Shown here in pieces: positions 1 through 11,719 of a stretch of 64,000 nucleotides of DNA. The stretch is from Alentia gelatinosa. Lineage: Eukaryota; Annelida; Polychaeta; Phyllodocida; Polynoidae. Below the pieces are notes generated by a model. That model had not been told where the DNA came from and did no database searches. It worked only from the letters and a program-made list of their open reading frames with translations. The DNA lies in the NCBI GenBank assembly GCA_950022655.1, contig OX465579.1, forward strand, positions 19,877,088 to 19,941,087, given 5' to 3'. A program made the position numbers and the translations under genes. Each line of letters opens with the position of its first letter. The stretch's first letter is position 1.

Positions 1-222
1 CAGATACAATCTGAACCGCACTCGATATATAGCCACTGGAAATACGACATTTGTTTTGGTTTGCTATGTAATCTCACTCAGCTTTGCCTCTTGTGATAAC
101 CCCGCAACCAAAATGACTGGCGTATTATCAGTGGCTATGGATCTCAATGCAGTTCCTTCTTAATGTGCTCCCCGAAAGTTTGTACACCTACATGTGGATG
201 AGTTATTAGCTCAGTGAGCAGA
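1..222 (+). repeat. Foldback element fragment joined to a SINE start
   Basis: The window opens inside a hairpin element. A left arm (GCCACTGGAAATACG, near 33-50) is answered by a right arm (CGTATTATCAGTGGC, near 122-136). From about 190 the sequence becomes a SINE head (GATGAGTTATTAGCTCAGTG, 198-217) that then stops. The same junction of hairpin element and SINE head recurs at 7863-8080, so this is a composite repeat. There is no coding content. Confidence 0.6.
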
Positions 223-521
223 GGAGTTCATAAATCTTAACAGATGTAAATGACCAGCCAGATTTCCTTTCATTATACATACATTATGTGCACTTCAAAT
301 TTATAACTATTTTACTGTAAATTGGCTTATAAACCATGTCAAACCAAAACGGCCAGTTCATATAACAAGTGTATAGCACAGTGTGCCGTACAATATACAT
401 GTATACGCACACTGTGACGTACACAATATATACGCTATAGGGAGCAGCGTAGCGTAACTGATTTAAGCATGTGCACTGGTGTATGATAAAGTCTGATATG
501 CACCTCACCCATACATAACCA

Positions 522-690
522 AGCTCGGTGGCCAAGTGGTAGGGGTGTTCGCCTCGAGCATGGGAGGTCGTGGGTTCAAACCCCGGTCGGGTCATACCAA
601 AGACTTACACAAAAGTGGTACCCACTGCCCATTCGGTTTAACACCCGCCATTAAAATGAGGAGATGGGGCAAGGGCCCGAATGGAAGAAC
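522..690 (+). repeat. tRNA-derived SINE
   Basis: A tRNA-like head has an A-box (TGGCCAAGTGG near 530) and a B-box (GGGTTCAAACCC near 571-582), followed by CGGTCGGGTCAT and a non-tRNA body. The acceptor-stem ends do not pair convincingly and there is no mature 3' end, so a SINE is preferred over a functional tRNA gene. The 3' limit is uncertain. Confidence 0.65.
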
Positions 691-1186
691 TGCTCAATAG
701 CCGAATTCGGTGATTGTACACGCAATATTCCCTAATCAAGGATGTCAGAGTTCAGGGAAATTCCTGAAATCAGGTTTTTTCTAAAACACAGAAATATTGT
801 CCTCACTACTCAATAGAACCTGTGTATGTCAACCCCATATTGTTTCAGCAACCCCATATACCCGATTTCCCTTTAAATATGTGCATTAGTACTTCCATGA
901 TTTCAGGGTTTTCCCTGAGAAGCTTCCCATTGATAATGCATGGATGAAAATCCCTGAAATCCCTGAAACCCTTGCACTGTTACCATACAAACCACTTTGA
1001 ATGCATAACTAACACCAGGAACCAGCTTCATACTACAATCTCCCATGCACATATTTGGTTTAACCTCAATAGGACATGGACGGTAGGGCTATGCTTGGAG
1101 AGCACAGACTGTGGTACCAGTTCTAATCACCAGGGGATACAGTTTTCATCGTTTTTGAATTCCCAGTAAGCATCATAGTCTGGTTT

Positions 1187-1277
1187 GGGGGGGGGGGGGG
1201 GGGGAGTTTGTCCCAGCAGAGTTACTTCAGGGATTTTCCTCAAGGGCTGCTGACATCCCTGCCTAAAAAAATTACCA

Positions 1278-1304
<27 letters not shown>
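1187..1304. repeat. Homopolymer runs (G18 and a long A run)
   Basis: An 18-base G run at 1187-1204 is followed by an A run at 1277-1304. The A run could be the tail of a retroposed sequence. Other long homopolymers nearby in the window include a C run at 13067-13086 and a G run at 24281-24297. Such runs produce spurious open frames in this part of the sequence. Confidence 0.8.
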
Positions 1305-1310
<6 letters not shown>

Positions 1311-1716
1311 CACAGCGCATGTACCACACAGGCGCCATGCATACGCACTGTGATCGGTGGCGCCGTCTCGCGGGAACCCGCACGGGTCCCTGTCACCGGC
1401 CCTGCTCGCCCATCAGTGATTCCGCCACCTCCGAACGACGTCGTAAAACAGGGCTTTTGGCGGCAGTCAGGCGTGAGAATAGCCAGCCTCTTTAACCTGC
1501 CGCACACCGAATAACCAATAGTGCAACAGTCCAGCGTGCAGCGCCCTTAAAGATGTATAGAGGCCCCAGCCACACCACCACCCCTTAGACCCCCACCTTA
1601 TAACACGCCAAGGCTTGATTTATTAGGCTCCTAATTGTGTAGGGATTGGTTGGTAGGTGAGTTGTGGCGTTGGCGAGTGTGGAAACTGGTATAAGAGCAA
1701 TGCTCTATCCGTAATT

Positions 1717-1984
1717 CAGAGATGGTAGTTTTCTAATTTTCCAAGGAAATCCTTGTTTTCATTTCCTGTTTATAAAATTCTTTATTTTTGTATAAACCAA
1801 AGAATGAATAAATGGGGACTCATTCACAGTAATGAACAGTGGTTCAAACCTTCCCATACACCCAGCCCCATTCCATAGTGAATAACGATATATTTTCCAC
1901 ATTTTCTCAGTTTCTCGAAGGGAGTAAATTCCACAAGAACAACAGTACTTCTCTTATTTTATGACCCGCCAACTGACATCCCTG
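1717..1984 (+). mobile_element. hAT-like MITE, copy 1
   Basis: A short non-coding element begins CAGAGATGGTAG and ends AACTGACATCCCTG. Across the family the ends form an inverted repeat (consensus CAGRGATGTCAGTT). Shared internal marks are the TTTATAAAATTC tract, an AACAGTGGTT box, a CCATTCC box and a block of the type GAGGCAGTAAATTCCACA. TIRs of the CAGRGATG type together with 7-9 bp target duplications at sister copies suggest a non-autonomous hAT element. That superfamily call is inference. Confidence 0.65.
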
Positions 1985-2921
1985 ATTTATATATCTAAAA
2001 CTATAAGAAGAGGAGCAAACACATATAACTTGATTCTTTTTATCCTTTTGTTTTTTAGAATGTAACCTGGGGGTCATGGACGTAATATTTATCAATTGAA
2101 AAACTATCCTAACATAAAACTCATGGACATTTTCATTTTGTCACCTTGTTTTATGACGTTTAACATAGCCCTAATAGTAAACATTAACCTAATGAACAGC
2201 TTTTACTCATTCTTTTGCCTCTAGATATATCGTAAGTATTTTTTCATCTTCAAGTATAAAAAAACCCCTGAAAATAAGGAGAAAATGAGGATTTTTCTCA
2301 ATTTTAACAAATAGATTCCAGTCGGATATAGGAAAACCCTATATTGGAATGATAGAATTCTTTGAGACGCATCCATTGATACAGGTATTACAACTGTACA
2401 CTGATTATTAAGAGAAATAGCCAAGAAAAATACATAAAATGCAGGTTTTGAAAAATAGACCCATATGGCTAAGGGCTCTCCATATTTTGTGTGAAGTCTG
2501 CTACACAAGCAGGTCTCCTCAGGGACTCCTCGAAGGGCAAGTAGTGCAAAACTCCCCCTCCCCAACACCCTCCCCAGGCGTGACTCGGGAAGCTGATAAC
2601 AATAGCATTTGTAAAGCCTATTTGGGGGATTAGTGCCAGGCAGGTATCCAGTGTCAGAGCCTAGCCACCCACCCTACCACCAGCGTGGTGCGACTCGATG
2701 AGTAGATGGGTTCCCCAGAGCATGCAGTAGTAAGCTGGCTTACTGTCTTCGTACGTCAAAAATATGCAGATTATTGAACAGAACGCGTATAAAAACTAAA
2801 ACACTGGTTCTCTGCACCCTACCAAAGTCAGGGCTGGTACGCAGAAAGTGAAGGATTAGGGTTTTGCAGCAAGCTCAGAGTCTATGTAACGTCTCTAACG
2901 TTTAGGCAGCGTTCAACTTAA

Positions 2922-3182
2922 CAGGGATGGAGGTTTTCCAGTTTTCCATGGAAATTCTTGTTTTCTTTTCCAGTTTATGAAATAATTCTTCTACATAAAA
3001 CAAAGTTAGTACAAATTGAGTCTTATCCAGGGTAATACAACATTGTTTTGCACCTCCCCACACACCTTCAGCGCTACTCCATGGCCAACATTGACGTGTT
3101 TTTATGTGTACTCGGTCTCTCTGAGGCAAATCTCCATTAAAAATATTTCCACATTTTTCCTTGACCACAGCTGACATCCCTG
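2922..3182 (+). mobile_element. hAT-like MITE, copy 2
   Basis: Starts CAGGGATGGAGG and ends GCTGACATCCCTG, with the family's internal boxes in order. Flanks CAACTTAA and CAACTAGG share only the first five bases, so the target duplication is weak. Confidence 0.65.
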
Positions 3183-3563
3183 CAACTAGGGTTCCCCCTG
3201 CCCTCTCAGAGTGAGCTGCTCAGTGTCTTGCTCAATGCTCCAGGCCCCGTCCACCTGTGGAGCGTTGGCCTGCTTGCCCCTGATTGCGCGATGACCTTGG
3301 GGTGGAGCAGGGAGTGGTGACGACCCGCCCTTGGCCCTGGCTCTTGGGGCAGCTGGTGGTGAAGGAGGGGAGCGGCCCGGAGGCTGGTTGTTGTCGGCGG
3401 TAAACATGAGTGATGCCCGGCCGGCGGTGGTCATGCGGGACCCCGGGGCTTGTATCACGTAATGGCCTTGTCCGTGAGCAACTCGCACGCCTGCTGCTGA
3501 GCAGGTGGTGTAGGGCAGAACAGGGGAGAAAAATCTCCCAATAATCTCTTTCTTATTTCATAC

Positions 3564-3872
3564 CAGAGATGACAGCTTTTCATTTTCCATGGAAATCGTT
3601 GTTTTCAATTCTACTATAAGATATATGTTTTCTTAAATATTTATATTCAACTCTATATAATCAGTAACTCTCAAACTATCATTTATTGTGTCTGTTTGTT
3701 GTGATTTATCATTATCATAATATTATTTACCATGCATAAAACAAATGTAGTATCATATGAGCCTCTTTGAGTCTATTAAAACAGTGGTTGTAACCTCCCC
3801 AGAGGCCATCTACCCCATGCTTTGGCCGACGCTGATGTGTATTCCATATTTCCTGGGCCTTTCATAGGCTGG
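3564..3872 (+). mobile_element. hAT-like MITE, degenerate copy
   Basis: The start CAGAGATGACAGCTTTTC matches the family. An AT-rich insertion-like stretch follows, then the CTCCCCAGAGGCC and CCATGC boxes. The right terminal repeat is not recognisable, so the end is approximate. Confidence 0.5.
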
Positions 3873-3934
3873 CTTGTTATTTGAACAAGAAGGCACACAT
3901 TTGATCCTCGTATGCAGGTCTCCCAGTGAAACCT

Positions 3935-4450
3935 TTAAAACCTATAAAACCTATAAAAACCTATATTTGTATTCATGAGCCTTTATTTTTTTTTCAAGGA
4001 ACCTATATAACCTATAAAAACCTATATTTTCACTGCCATGCAGATGGACTTGTACAGGAAATCTTAGAAGTTAAATTGACACAAACTTAGATTGTCAAAT
4101 GACAAGAAATCCACATTATTGGTTTGTTTAAGAGATCATAAAAGTGCACTAGAATCTATAGTTGGTGTGACTTCTTGCCAGGTTGGCTTGCCTGTTGGAA
4201 AATCAACATGCGTATACATGCTTGCTAGGTATAACCTGATGAGACAGACATCCGGACGTCCTGCAATTTAATACTAGATACATTTTTTTAGAAATTAAGA
4301 AGTGAAAATAAGCGATTCCCTATATTTTGACTCTCATTATGCTGAATATGTTAACCCTAAAAACCTATAAAAGCCTATATTTTGGGCCTTGAAAAACCTG
4401 TAAAAACCTATATTTTGGGCCTTGAAAAACCTATTTAAAAACCTATATTG
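3935..4450 (+). repeat. Two clusters of an A/T-rich short repeat
   Basis: The phrase ACCTATAAAAACCTATATTT is repeated around 3940-4030 and again around 4355-4450. In the second cluster it alternates with TTTTGGGCCTTGAAAA at roughly 35-40 base spacing. The clusters bracket about 320 bases of unique-looking DNA. I see no gene here. Confidence 0.55.
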
Positions 4451-4898
4451 AGGAAGTGGGGCACTGGGAGGCCTGCGTCTGTTCAACCATGTTAGTTTTC
4501 ATCAGCAACAAGAAGATGGAAATAGCAATCCTTCCTCTGATTCTCCAGGTGCTTATCGTGAAAAATGGGGTTGCTGCTGACGTATGGTCGCTGGGACGTA
4601 AAGGGAACTCGTACACCTCTGGGGTATTATCTGAATGAGGAGAATCCCTACGACAGATCACACCATGAACGTGTGGGGCAGGGTGAGGGCAGCCTATCGG
4701 GGCCCGGGGGGCGGGTAGACGGGCAGTATGCCTCACGGTAGGGGTGTTAACCCATCTGTCTGATGCCACTTCCAGAAACGTTGCACTGGAATACTTCCAT
4801 ACTCCTGAGAGCTACAACACTTGACAGCCTAGAGTAAAATGGTGAACCTTAGACTAAGTTATGTGTGAAACAAAGAAAATAATCGATTGTTTTGAGGA

Positions 4899-4993
4899 AA
4901 GGCGGCTGTAAACCATGAGAGGTTGACGCGTAGTTATACACGAGCCTTCCCGAGTACATTTCGACATCAACGAGTGGTTTGCAGAGCCGCCTG
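4899..4993. repeat. Foldback element (GGCGGCTGTAAACCA family)
   Basis: Left arm AGGCGGCTGTAAACCA followed by GAGGTTGA is matched inverted by TCAACGAGTGGTTTGC and AGAGCCGCCT. A related left arm is present at 34165-34190 in a PHACTR intron. Non-coding. Confidence 0.55.
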
Positions 4994-5809
4994 TCCACAA
5001 GACCATCGTTAGTTATATTTTTATTATCCATCATCTCGAGTGAATTAATGCCAGGAATTGCCATATCAAAGGTTTATTCAATAGGAATTGTTTCTTGCTC
5101 TGTAGCACAAAAGGACTATTTTTCCGTACACAATGGTTTTGAGGATGTATTCAAAGAATTTAAATCCGTATATAATGGTTATAGTATGCTGACAGTTTTT
5201 AAACAATGGGGAATTTTCTACTGAGTCCCCATATATTTTTGAATGGCGACCTTGTATAGGATGGATAATAAAGGTATTGTTAACTTGAATTGTTGTCGAT
5301 AAATAGACACATTTTGGATCTTTTTATTGGCAATAATATTGCTTTCTATGCCGATATATTGCTCTGTGCACAACAATAATAATACTTTTGAGAAAACTAC
5401 TGTACAAAGTTCATACCTGTTTATTACGTACCGGAAGTTGGGAGTAACCACCGGATGCCGTCACTAGAGACACCTAGCGGCCGCCAGGTGTCAGATACGT
5501 CACCCACTTGCCCGGCACCAGTTAGGTGGCGCTGTCTACAGGTGGGCTCAGGTGGCACATCTCTATAGGTGTAATAATTGATGGAGGAGGGTCCCCGAGG
5601 ATATACCCCTTGCAGCCACCTCTCTCTCTGCCAATAGACCATAAGGAGAACATGAGATGGCCAGCTAGCCATAGACAATATTCTTTCGTATAGTGGGATA
5701 TAAGATAAGCTTTCATGTAGATTTTCCCAAGTTTTTGATAATGAACAATATCAAATTTAACTAAATCAGGATTATATGCATTACAATATGTGCATACCCC
5801 TTGTCTGGC

Positions 5810-6010
5810 TGGCTCAGGAATATATCCCTCAGAAAGGGGTGGAGTTAGACTTGCTCAAGTCTTTGATTACGGATATTCATGAAGCAAACTAATTTCTCCC
5901 AAGGCCTGACAGGCCCATGAGTCCAGTGGGTGCGTTGAGTGTAGGGGGAGGGGTATGGGAGCATTTGCGGCAGACAGTGGGGCAGAGGCGGATACAGGGA
6001 CTGGGGCCAG
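5810..6010 (+). repeat. Dispersed repeat, also at 35015-35170
   Basis: Shared blocks are AGAAAGGGGTGGAGT, AGACTTGCTCAAGTCTTTGA and CAGGGACTGGGGCCAGTCTA. The second is a near-palindrome (GACTTG/CAAGTC). Block order differs between the two loci, and a third fragment with GACTTGAGCAAGTC lies near 21510. The transposon class is not recognised. Confidence 0.5.
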
Positions 6011-6856
6011 TCTAGCCTTCATGCAACACATTGCTGATGGAAGAACAGTTAGGTACTGATTTCTTATTAATCCTGAACTCAGTGTAAAACTCTACAACGG
6101 ACTTAAGTCATAAAGGCCTGATATGTTCAGCCGAAAAAGATACACCACTCTTTATTGAAGCTGAATACCAACTAAATTTTGACTGTAACCGTTTGTGTTT
6201 TAAAAACGTATTAATGTTGTTTATGTAATGCAAAATTGCTGTTCGGAAAAATATCTGCCCTGGAATGGATTGGTGTTCAGTCAACCAAACTTCTCAAATC
6301 CGTCCGCAAACAATAGACCCACTTTAAGTCCACAGTTAAGAGGACTTTTGAGTCTAGCTTAGAGATACATTAGGAATGCATGGCAAATGACATAAAAGTA
6401 TTAAAGAAAACATAGGATGGGCACGCGGTGGTCGATGAATGCAGCCAGTAAAAGCCGATTTTTATGTTCTCTCTTGGCCATGTTCTATGATAAAGATAGC
6501 ATAGAGCCCCGACACAATCGGATCTATTTGTTTGCCAAATCCATACCACTGATCCTCTACATTAGTAGCAAGCTTTACCAGATGTCATTCAAGGGGCTCA
6601 TATGTGTTTTTTAAATTTCATTCTATTTTGCATCAACTGTGAAGCAAATGAGGAAGATATTGAAAACGAAACTTTGATCCCTCTTGAAATGAAAAGAATT
6701 CTATCTGAAAAGGAAATCCGAGATTGCTCATGGAGTTTGGAGCGCTTCGCCTCAACTTAAGTGTCCATTGCGATTAGACCCTATGCTATCTGCACGTGCA
6801 TAGGTGTCTTACGCGTATGGCTGCATGTTGAGAATACAGAAATACCTCATTATCGG

Positions 6857-7167
6857 TGGTGGGGAGTTAGCTCACTGGTTAAGGCACTGGACTTGGAATC
6901 TCAATATTGTGGGACTTTGTGGGTTCGATTCCCACTGCAGCCACTCTTCTCCTTCATACCCAGCAGTGGTAGATTTACTGCTCTATCAAAGGTCAATCGC
7001 TCTCATTCCATGCCTATGTGGTGTGGAAACTAAAAAAAACTATCACTTCTGTAAGTGTATATAGGTAACATCTCGACCTGAATTCATCTCATGGATTCAA
7101 TCACCATCAAAATCCAAGTAAGTCTGATTGAACATATGGACGTTAAATTACCCAAACAAAAAAAACT
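6857..7167 (+). repeat. tRNA-derived SINE, diverged full-length copy
   Basis: A-box-like TTAGCTCACTGGTTAAGGC and B-box GGGTTCGATTCCC are followed by the body box GCAGTGGTAGATTTACTGCT. The copy ends in an A-rich tail (CCCAAACAAAAAAAAC). It is the same family as the better preserved copies at 14093 and 20401, but with many substitutions. Confidence 0.75.
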
Positions 7168-7719
7168 TCGTTACAACAGACTCGGTTATAACGAATGTCT
7201 TATGACGGAGATTGTCATAATCACAACAAAGAAAGAATTGAATTTTTTTTAACACAGTTGATCTGTGCTAGACGTAGACGTGGTGATCAGTGTGTTGTAT
7301 CTTTGATGTGAGCAGCTCGCATGACAAACCCGTGGCCGGTGGCTGTGAATGGTTAAACAGCTCGCGGTGCATCCTTCTCATCATGTTTCATTATTTATTC
7401 ACGCGCTCCTTGTTGGAGCTGCTCGTCGACTCGCTTGTATTTCCTGAGCTGCTCAGAAGGAAGACACACACAGTGCAGGGATGCAGGTTTGCCTTCAATT
7501 GGCGGGATATCCCAAATTTCGAGATTTTGATGACGAGAACATAAAACATGAAAATTCGGCGATATTTGCTCAATGGCAGCACTTGCCTATATCCTACCAG
7601 ACGGTGGCCAAGTGCTTAGCAGTATGAAGCCATACCTCGTCTTGTAAGATGTCCGACCATGGTAACGTTTTTCTATGAAATTATCGCCACACCAAAATGT
7701 AGTAGCCCCCCCCCCCCCC

Positions 7720-8035
7720 TCCCCCGATGGAGGTTACCTCAATGAAGAGTCCCCAAAGACTTAACATTGGGAACTCATACTCAACGCTCATAGAGTATTG
7801 TAGCAAAATACTCAGTGGTCGATGATGTCACGAACATTAGCCAATCAGTCAGTGATGGGGAGTGAGATCAAATCTGAACCGCACTGTATATAGCCACTGG
7901 AAATACGCCATTTGTTTGGTTTGCTATGTAATGTCGCTCAGTGTAATTACTCCGCAACCAAAATGAATGGCATAATTTCAGTGGCTATGGATCTCGATGG
8001 AGTTCCATCCTAGTGTGCTCCTCGGAAATGTGTAA
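7720..8035 (+). repeat. Two-hairpin foldback element
   Basis: Module one is a TAACATTGGGAACTC / CAATG-type hairpin ending near GGGAGTGAGATC (7860). Module two is a hairpin whose arms are AGCCACTGGAAATACGCCAT and its inverted partner near ATGGCATAATTTCAGTGGCT. Sister copies lie at 15538 and 24358 and a fragment at the window start. No open frame. Confidence 0.65.
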
Positions 8036-8045
8036 ACCTACATGT

Positions 8046-8660
8046 GGATGAGTTGTTAGCTCAGTGGTAAAAGCACTGGACTAGTAATTCCAAGCTTATG
8101 GGTTGGAGCCCTATGGCAGCCATCTTTCTCCTTTCTCCCCAGAAGGGTTAGACTTACTGCTATACCAAAAGCCAGTCCTTCTCATACTATGTATTATAGA
8201 GGAAACCCATGAAAGTTTAGGGTCTTAGCCCGTATCCCATCGAGTTTGAATCACATAGTAATTCACAAGGCGAAGCCGCGTGAATAGCTATGTGATCCAA
8301 ATGAGATGGGATCGAGCTCTGACCCTAAACTTGAATGCGTTTCTGAATTTATCTCACCCTTAACATTGACCAATGGGCTAACATTTGTGACATTATCCCC
8401 CATTGGATTTTTTTCCTAAATATCTAATGGGCGTTAGATACGAGTTCCCAATGTTAAGTCTATGGAGAAAAAATATCTTGGGTGAGATAAATACATATAT
8501 GTGGTGTGGGAAGAGGAACTCTCACCTCAGTAGATGTGTAGGGGTGAGATCTGTGCCTTAATTCATCTCATAGATTTGATCACCACCTCTCTAGTGTAAA
8601 ACTAGTGAGAAAAGCTTCACCTTGAGATAGTTCCTATACCCTCATGGTCCCCAAGGACAT
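8046..8660 (+). repeat. SINE interrupted by a foldback element
   Basis: The head TTAGCTCAGTGGTAAAAGC and body reach CTCATACTATGTA (8193). After the inserted element the SINE resumes at TATGTGGTGTGGGAAG (about 8498) and continues through ACTCTCACCTCAGTAGATG and TTGATCACCAC. Joining the halves restores the order seen at 14093 and 20401, which dates the foldback insertion after the SINE. Confidence 0.7.
8194..8495 (+). mobile_element. Two-hairpin foldback inserted in a SINE
   Basis: The first hairpin has long arms from GAAACCCATGAAAGTTTAGG to its partner CCTAAACTTGAATGCGTTTC. Its centre holds AATTCACAAGGCGAAGCC. The second hairpin has arms TTTATCTCACCCTTAACATT and GGGTGAGATAAA. Copies in the same order lie at 16366 (+) and, reversed, at 54633 and 56183. 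A TA or TATA target is suggested by the flanks but not proven. Confidence 0.7.
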
Positions 8661-9420
8661 TAAACACACCTACCTAGATGAAGTCTCCACTATTGGACGA
8701 CTGTTGAGTAGTATAGGGAGACAGAGTTAGTGTGGCTGAATAGAATCTGTTTTGCCTCGGGAATATTTCCGACCCAAATAACAAGGAACAATTTAATTCA
8801 GATACACTGACTTATTAATCTTATCATAAGTATTGATATAATTAGTAGTAATAATATTACTACTACTATTATTAGTATTATGTGTGTATACCATAGGAAA
8901 TAATTTAAAACACCGTTTTACAACAAGGTATGGAGTGCACGAACTATTAAGTTCGTGCACAGTGTGCAGAACGGAATCCGAACAGCTACAGCTGGCCACT
9001 AAGTGAGAGAAATTCACGCACCGGCGTATAATTATGAGCTGAACAGTGCACAGCAAGCATGGCCTTGGTTGGCAATCCTGGCCGCCTACGCTCTCAGCCT
9101 CTGCTTCTCCCATCTGCAGCCAGACACCACCCTGATCGAGATTATCAGTTATCTAGTTATAGCAGTGAAAACATTGGCTTGTCTGGTCTACGAGACAAGC
9201 TAGACCAGCCCATCCACTAGGTCCCGCTCCCTAAACCACACTGCTCGCCGGTGCGCTCAGGAGCGGGTGCAGATTTAGGTGCCGAGTCGGCGGAACTGTT
9301 TCAATCAGACGAACAGACGTGGTGTGTCCACAGAAATGCACTGAAGTGAGCTTCTTATTCTCGGCCATTCACCATGAGCAAATCGCTGCTTTGTAGAGAG
9401 CAGTTCCCATATACACAGAG

Positions 9421-9849
9421 AAGGCAGTTCCCCTTTTTTTCTAAGAAAATCCTTCTTTTCATTTTCAGTTTATAAAATTCGTATACTTGTGTAAAACAAA
9501 GAGAATAAATTGGGCCTCATTCAAACCAATGAATAGTGGTTCATGCCTCCCCAATATCCAATGCCATTCTATGGCAAATAACAGGGGGTTATTTGATTTC
9601 CTCAGTCTGAGTCAGTGAATTCCACATGAAAGATATTTCCTATCTTTTTTATGATCCCAACTGCAAAGCTATTATAAATCAAACCTCATTCATGTTAATT
9701 AAACATTGATTTCAACATCCTCATACACCCTCAGCACTATTCCATGACTAACAATGATGTGAATTCCACGTGTTCTTGGTCTCTCTGAGGCAGTAAATTC
9801 CAAACGAAAACTGTCACCATTTTTCCCCTGACCCCAACTGACTTCCCTG
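9421..9849 (+). mobile_element. Two partial hAT-like MITEs in tandem
   Basis: A left-truncated copy (from about 9421) runs to GATCCCAACTGC near 9663. It is followed directly by the 3' half of a second copy that ends AACTGACTTCCCTG. Both carry the CATGTT/GGTCTCTCTGAGGCAGTAAA-type box. Confidence 0.55.
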
Positions 9850-10260
9850 CGTATGATGTATTCTAATCGAGCCCTATAGGCGCCTTCTGTAGTCGTCTAA
9901 GCAGATTCAGTCGGTGCAAATCTCATTAGATCGTAAGAGAGAACGTGTTTATAATCTAGACAAGGCATGATTAAAAAAGCCCTGGCCTCGGTGTCTATTA
10001 AATCTATGGGCCAGTCGGGGGTGGGAAGTGGCTTGAGTCTGTGTATAAATTAAGCACGACGGATCCGGGATTCATGAAGTGCCATATGTTTAGCGTTCTG
10101 TCTGATCTACTGCTATTAAAGTAGGTATGTTGACCATCAGAGACAGTACAATTAGAAAACGCGTGATAACGCTCCGAACTGATTTTATCGAAGAAGACAT
10201 TGATACTTAGGGTGCCTTTAATCTGTAATCTCATTACAGTGAGGCAGGTGTGATGAGAAC

Positions 10261-10583
10261 GAGATGTTCTTATTAGAGTACATGAATATGTTACTAGTTC
10301 CAGAGCTGCTCCTATTAGGATACATTTTAGATATCATAGAGCTGTTCATATTAGAGTGGATAATATGAGTCTCAGAGGTGCTCATAGTAGGGTATATTTT
10401 AGTTATTTCACAGCTGCTTCTTTAAGGGTAGATATTACAAGTCACAGCAGCTATTATTGGGGTAGATATTACTAGACTCCAGAGCTGCTCCTATTAGAGT
10501 TTATTGCTTGGCTGAGAGCTGTTCTTATTGGGAAGATATTTGTCTCGGAGATGCTTCTATTAGGGTAAATATTACCAGTCTAA
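10261..10583 (+). repeat. Degenerate minisatellite, ~36-bp unit, about nine copies
   Basis: Units begin GAG(C/A)TGCTCCTATTAG and continue GGTAGATATTACTAGTCTCA with considerable drift. I count nine successive units averaging 36 bases (323 bases in all). There is no sustained open frame, so this is a non-coding tandem array. Confidence 0.75.
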
Positions 10584-10828
10584 GTTTCAGGAGTCAGGGT
10601 CCGACAAGTCTCGTATTACAGTAAAGAGCTGATTCCACCAGATTGTTTCATCTGAAAGTTTCTTGTCATTTTGGAATATCTCAAGGAATATTGTATATTA
10701 TTATATACCTGTGGTAGTATATCCTACACATACTGCCCGCTCCCACCAATGGCGTATTTATACCCGTACGCCACACTGTGACGTACGGGGTATGTGATCA
10801 CGTGACCAGGTAAAATTTCGCCATTTTT

Positions 10829-10982
10829 AGGTATATAATAATACGAAAACAGGCTGACTGTCTTCGTACGTCAAAATACTTTGTAAAACTGTTGATCACA
10901 TACATCACATGTATGTGATCAACAGTTTCACCGCGTATTTTTGACGTTTCGAAGACAGTAAGCCAGTTTCCGTATAATACCT
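10829..10982. repeat. Long foldback (TGTCTTCGTACGTCAAAA family)
   Basis: Left arm AGGTATATAATAATACG and CTGACTGTCTTCGTACGTCA runs inward to GTTGATCACATACAT. The right arm mirrors it: ATGTATGTGATCAAC, TTGACGTTTCGAAGACAGTA and CGTATAATACCT. The centre is near 10908. A companion lies at 32655-32970, with an isolated arm at 2736-2765. Preceding DNA (10702-10828) also resembles the 32.65-kb copy. Confidence 0.7.
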
Positions 10983-11719
10983 TTACATGGTGAATGTACT
11001 CACACGATAATTTAGTATTAGCCCCCGAAATTACCAGGCAAAGAAGTGTGCGCTTCCACCGCCACCTATGCTTATACCATTCCTCCACATCCCGCCTAAT
11101 CTCCATTTCGGCAGGTTTCGGTCACTCGGTGGAATTCTGAAGTGTGATGAGGCTCAGCTGACAAGTCTTGTTGAGCAGAAGGAGCTGATTCCATGACGTG
11201 CAGTACGCACGGGCTTTGTCCATCGAGCAACTCGCGAGCTGCTCCTGACGTCATAAAAACATCAACACCTTGCCTTGTATTGGTAGTTTTTCCCGAGAGC
11301 CATCCGTAATAGGAACAAGTAAAGAAGTGCTTACAGCTGACGAAGAGAGGAAGGCCCCTTTACTTGCCATCGACTGGCCCTTTGTATGAGGGTTTGCGTG
11401 TATTGTTCTTTATTATCCACCTAATAAAGAGCCTCTATGCTAAAACTGTAGGGAGGGTGTAATCTCCAGCCATTGCAAATCGGATATTACGGAAAAAATC
11501 TCTTAATACAAACTAGTGCGTGAGAAGTCGGTTTGTCTTTTCTTTGATAACCTAGATCTGCAATGCTGAACACTTAATACCATATTCACTTGTTTCGGTT
11601 ACTTGTGGTCATATTGTCCTCGGAATTGACTATGCAATATACTCGCATTCACTCGGATATTACTACACCCCAACTTCTCGGAGATTATGGCCACCGATAC
11701 ACAGAACCATTTAATATTG

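Noticed and set aside
522..600. Possible functional tRNA gene
   Set aside because: A- and B-boxes are good, but the acceptor ends do not pair and a SINE body follows.
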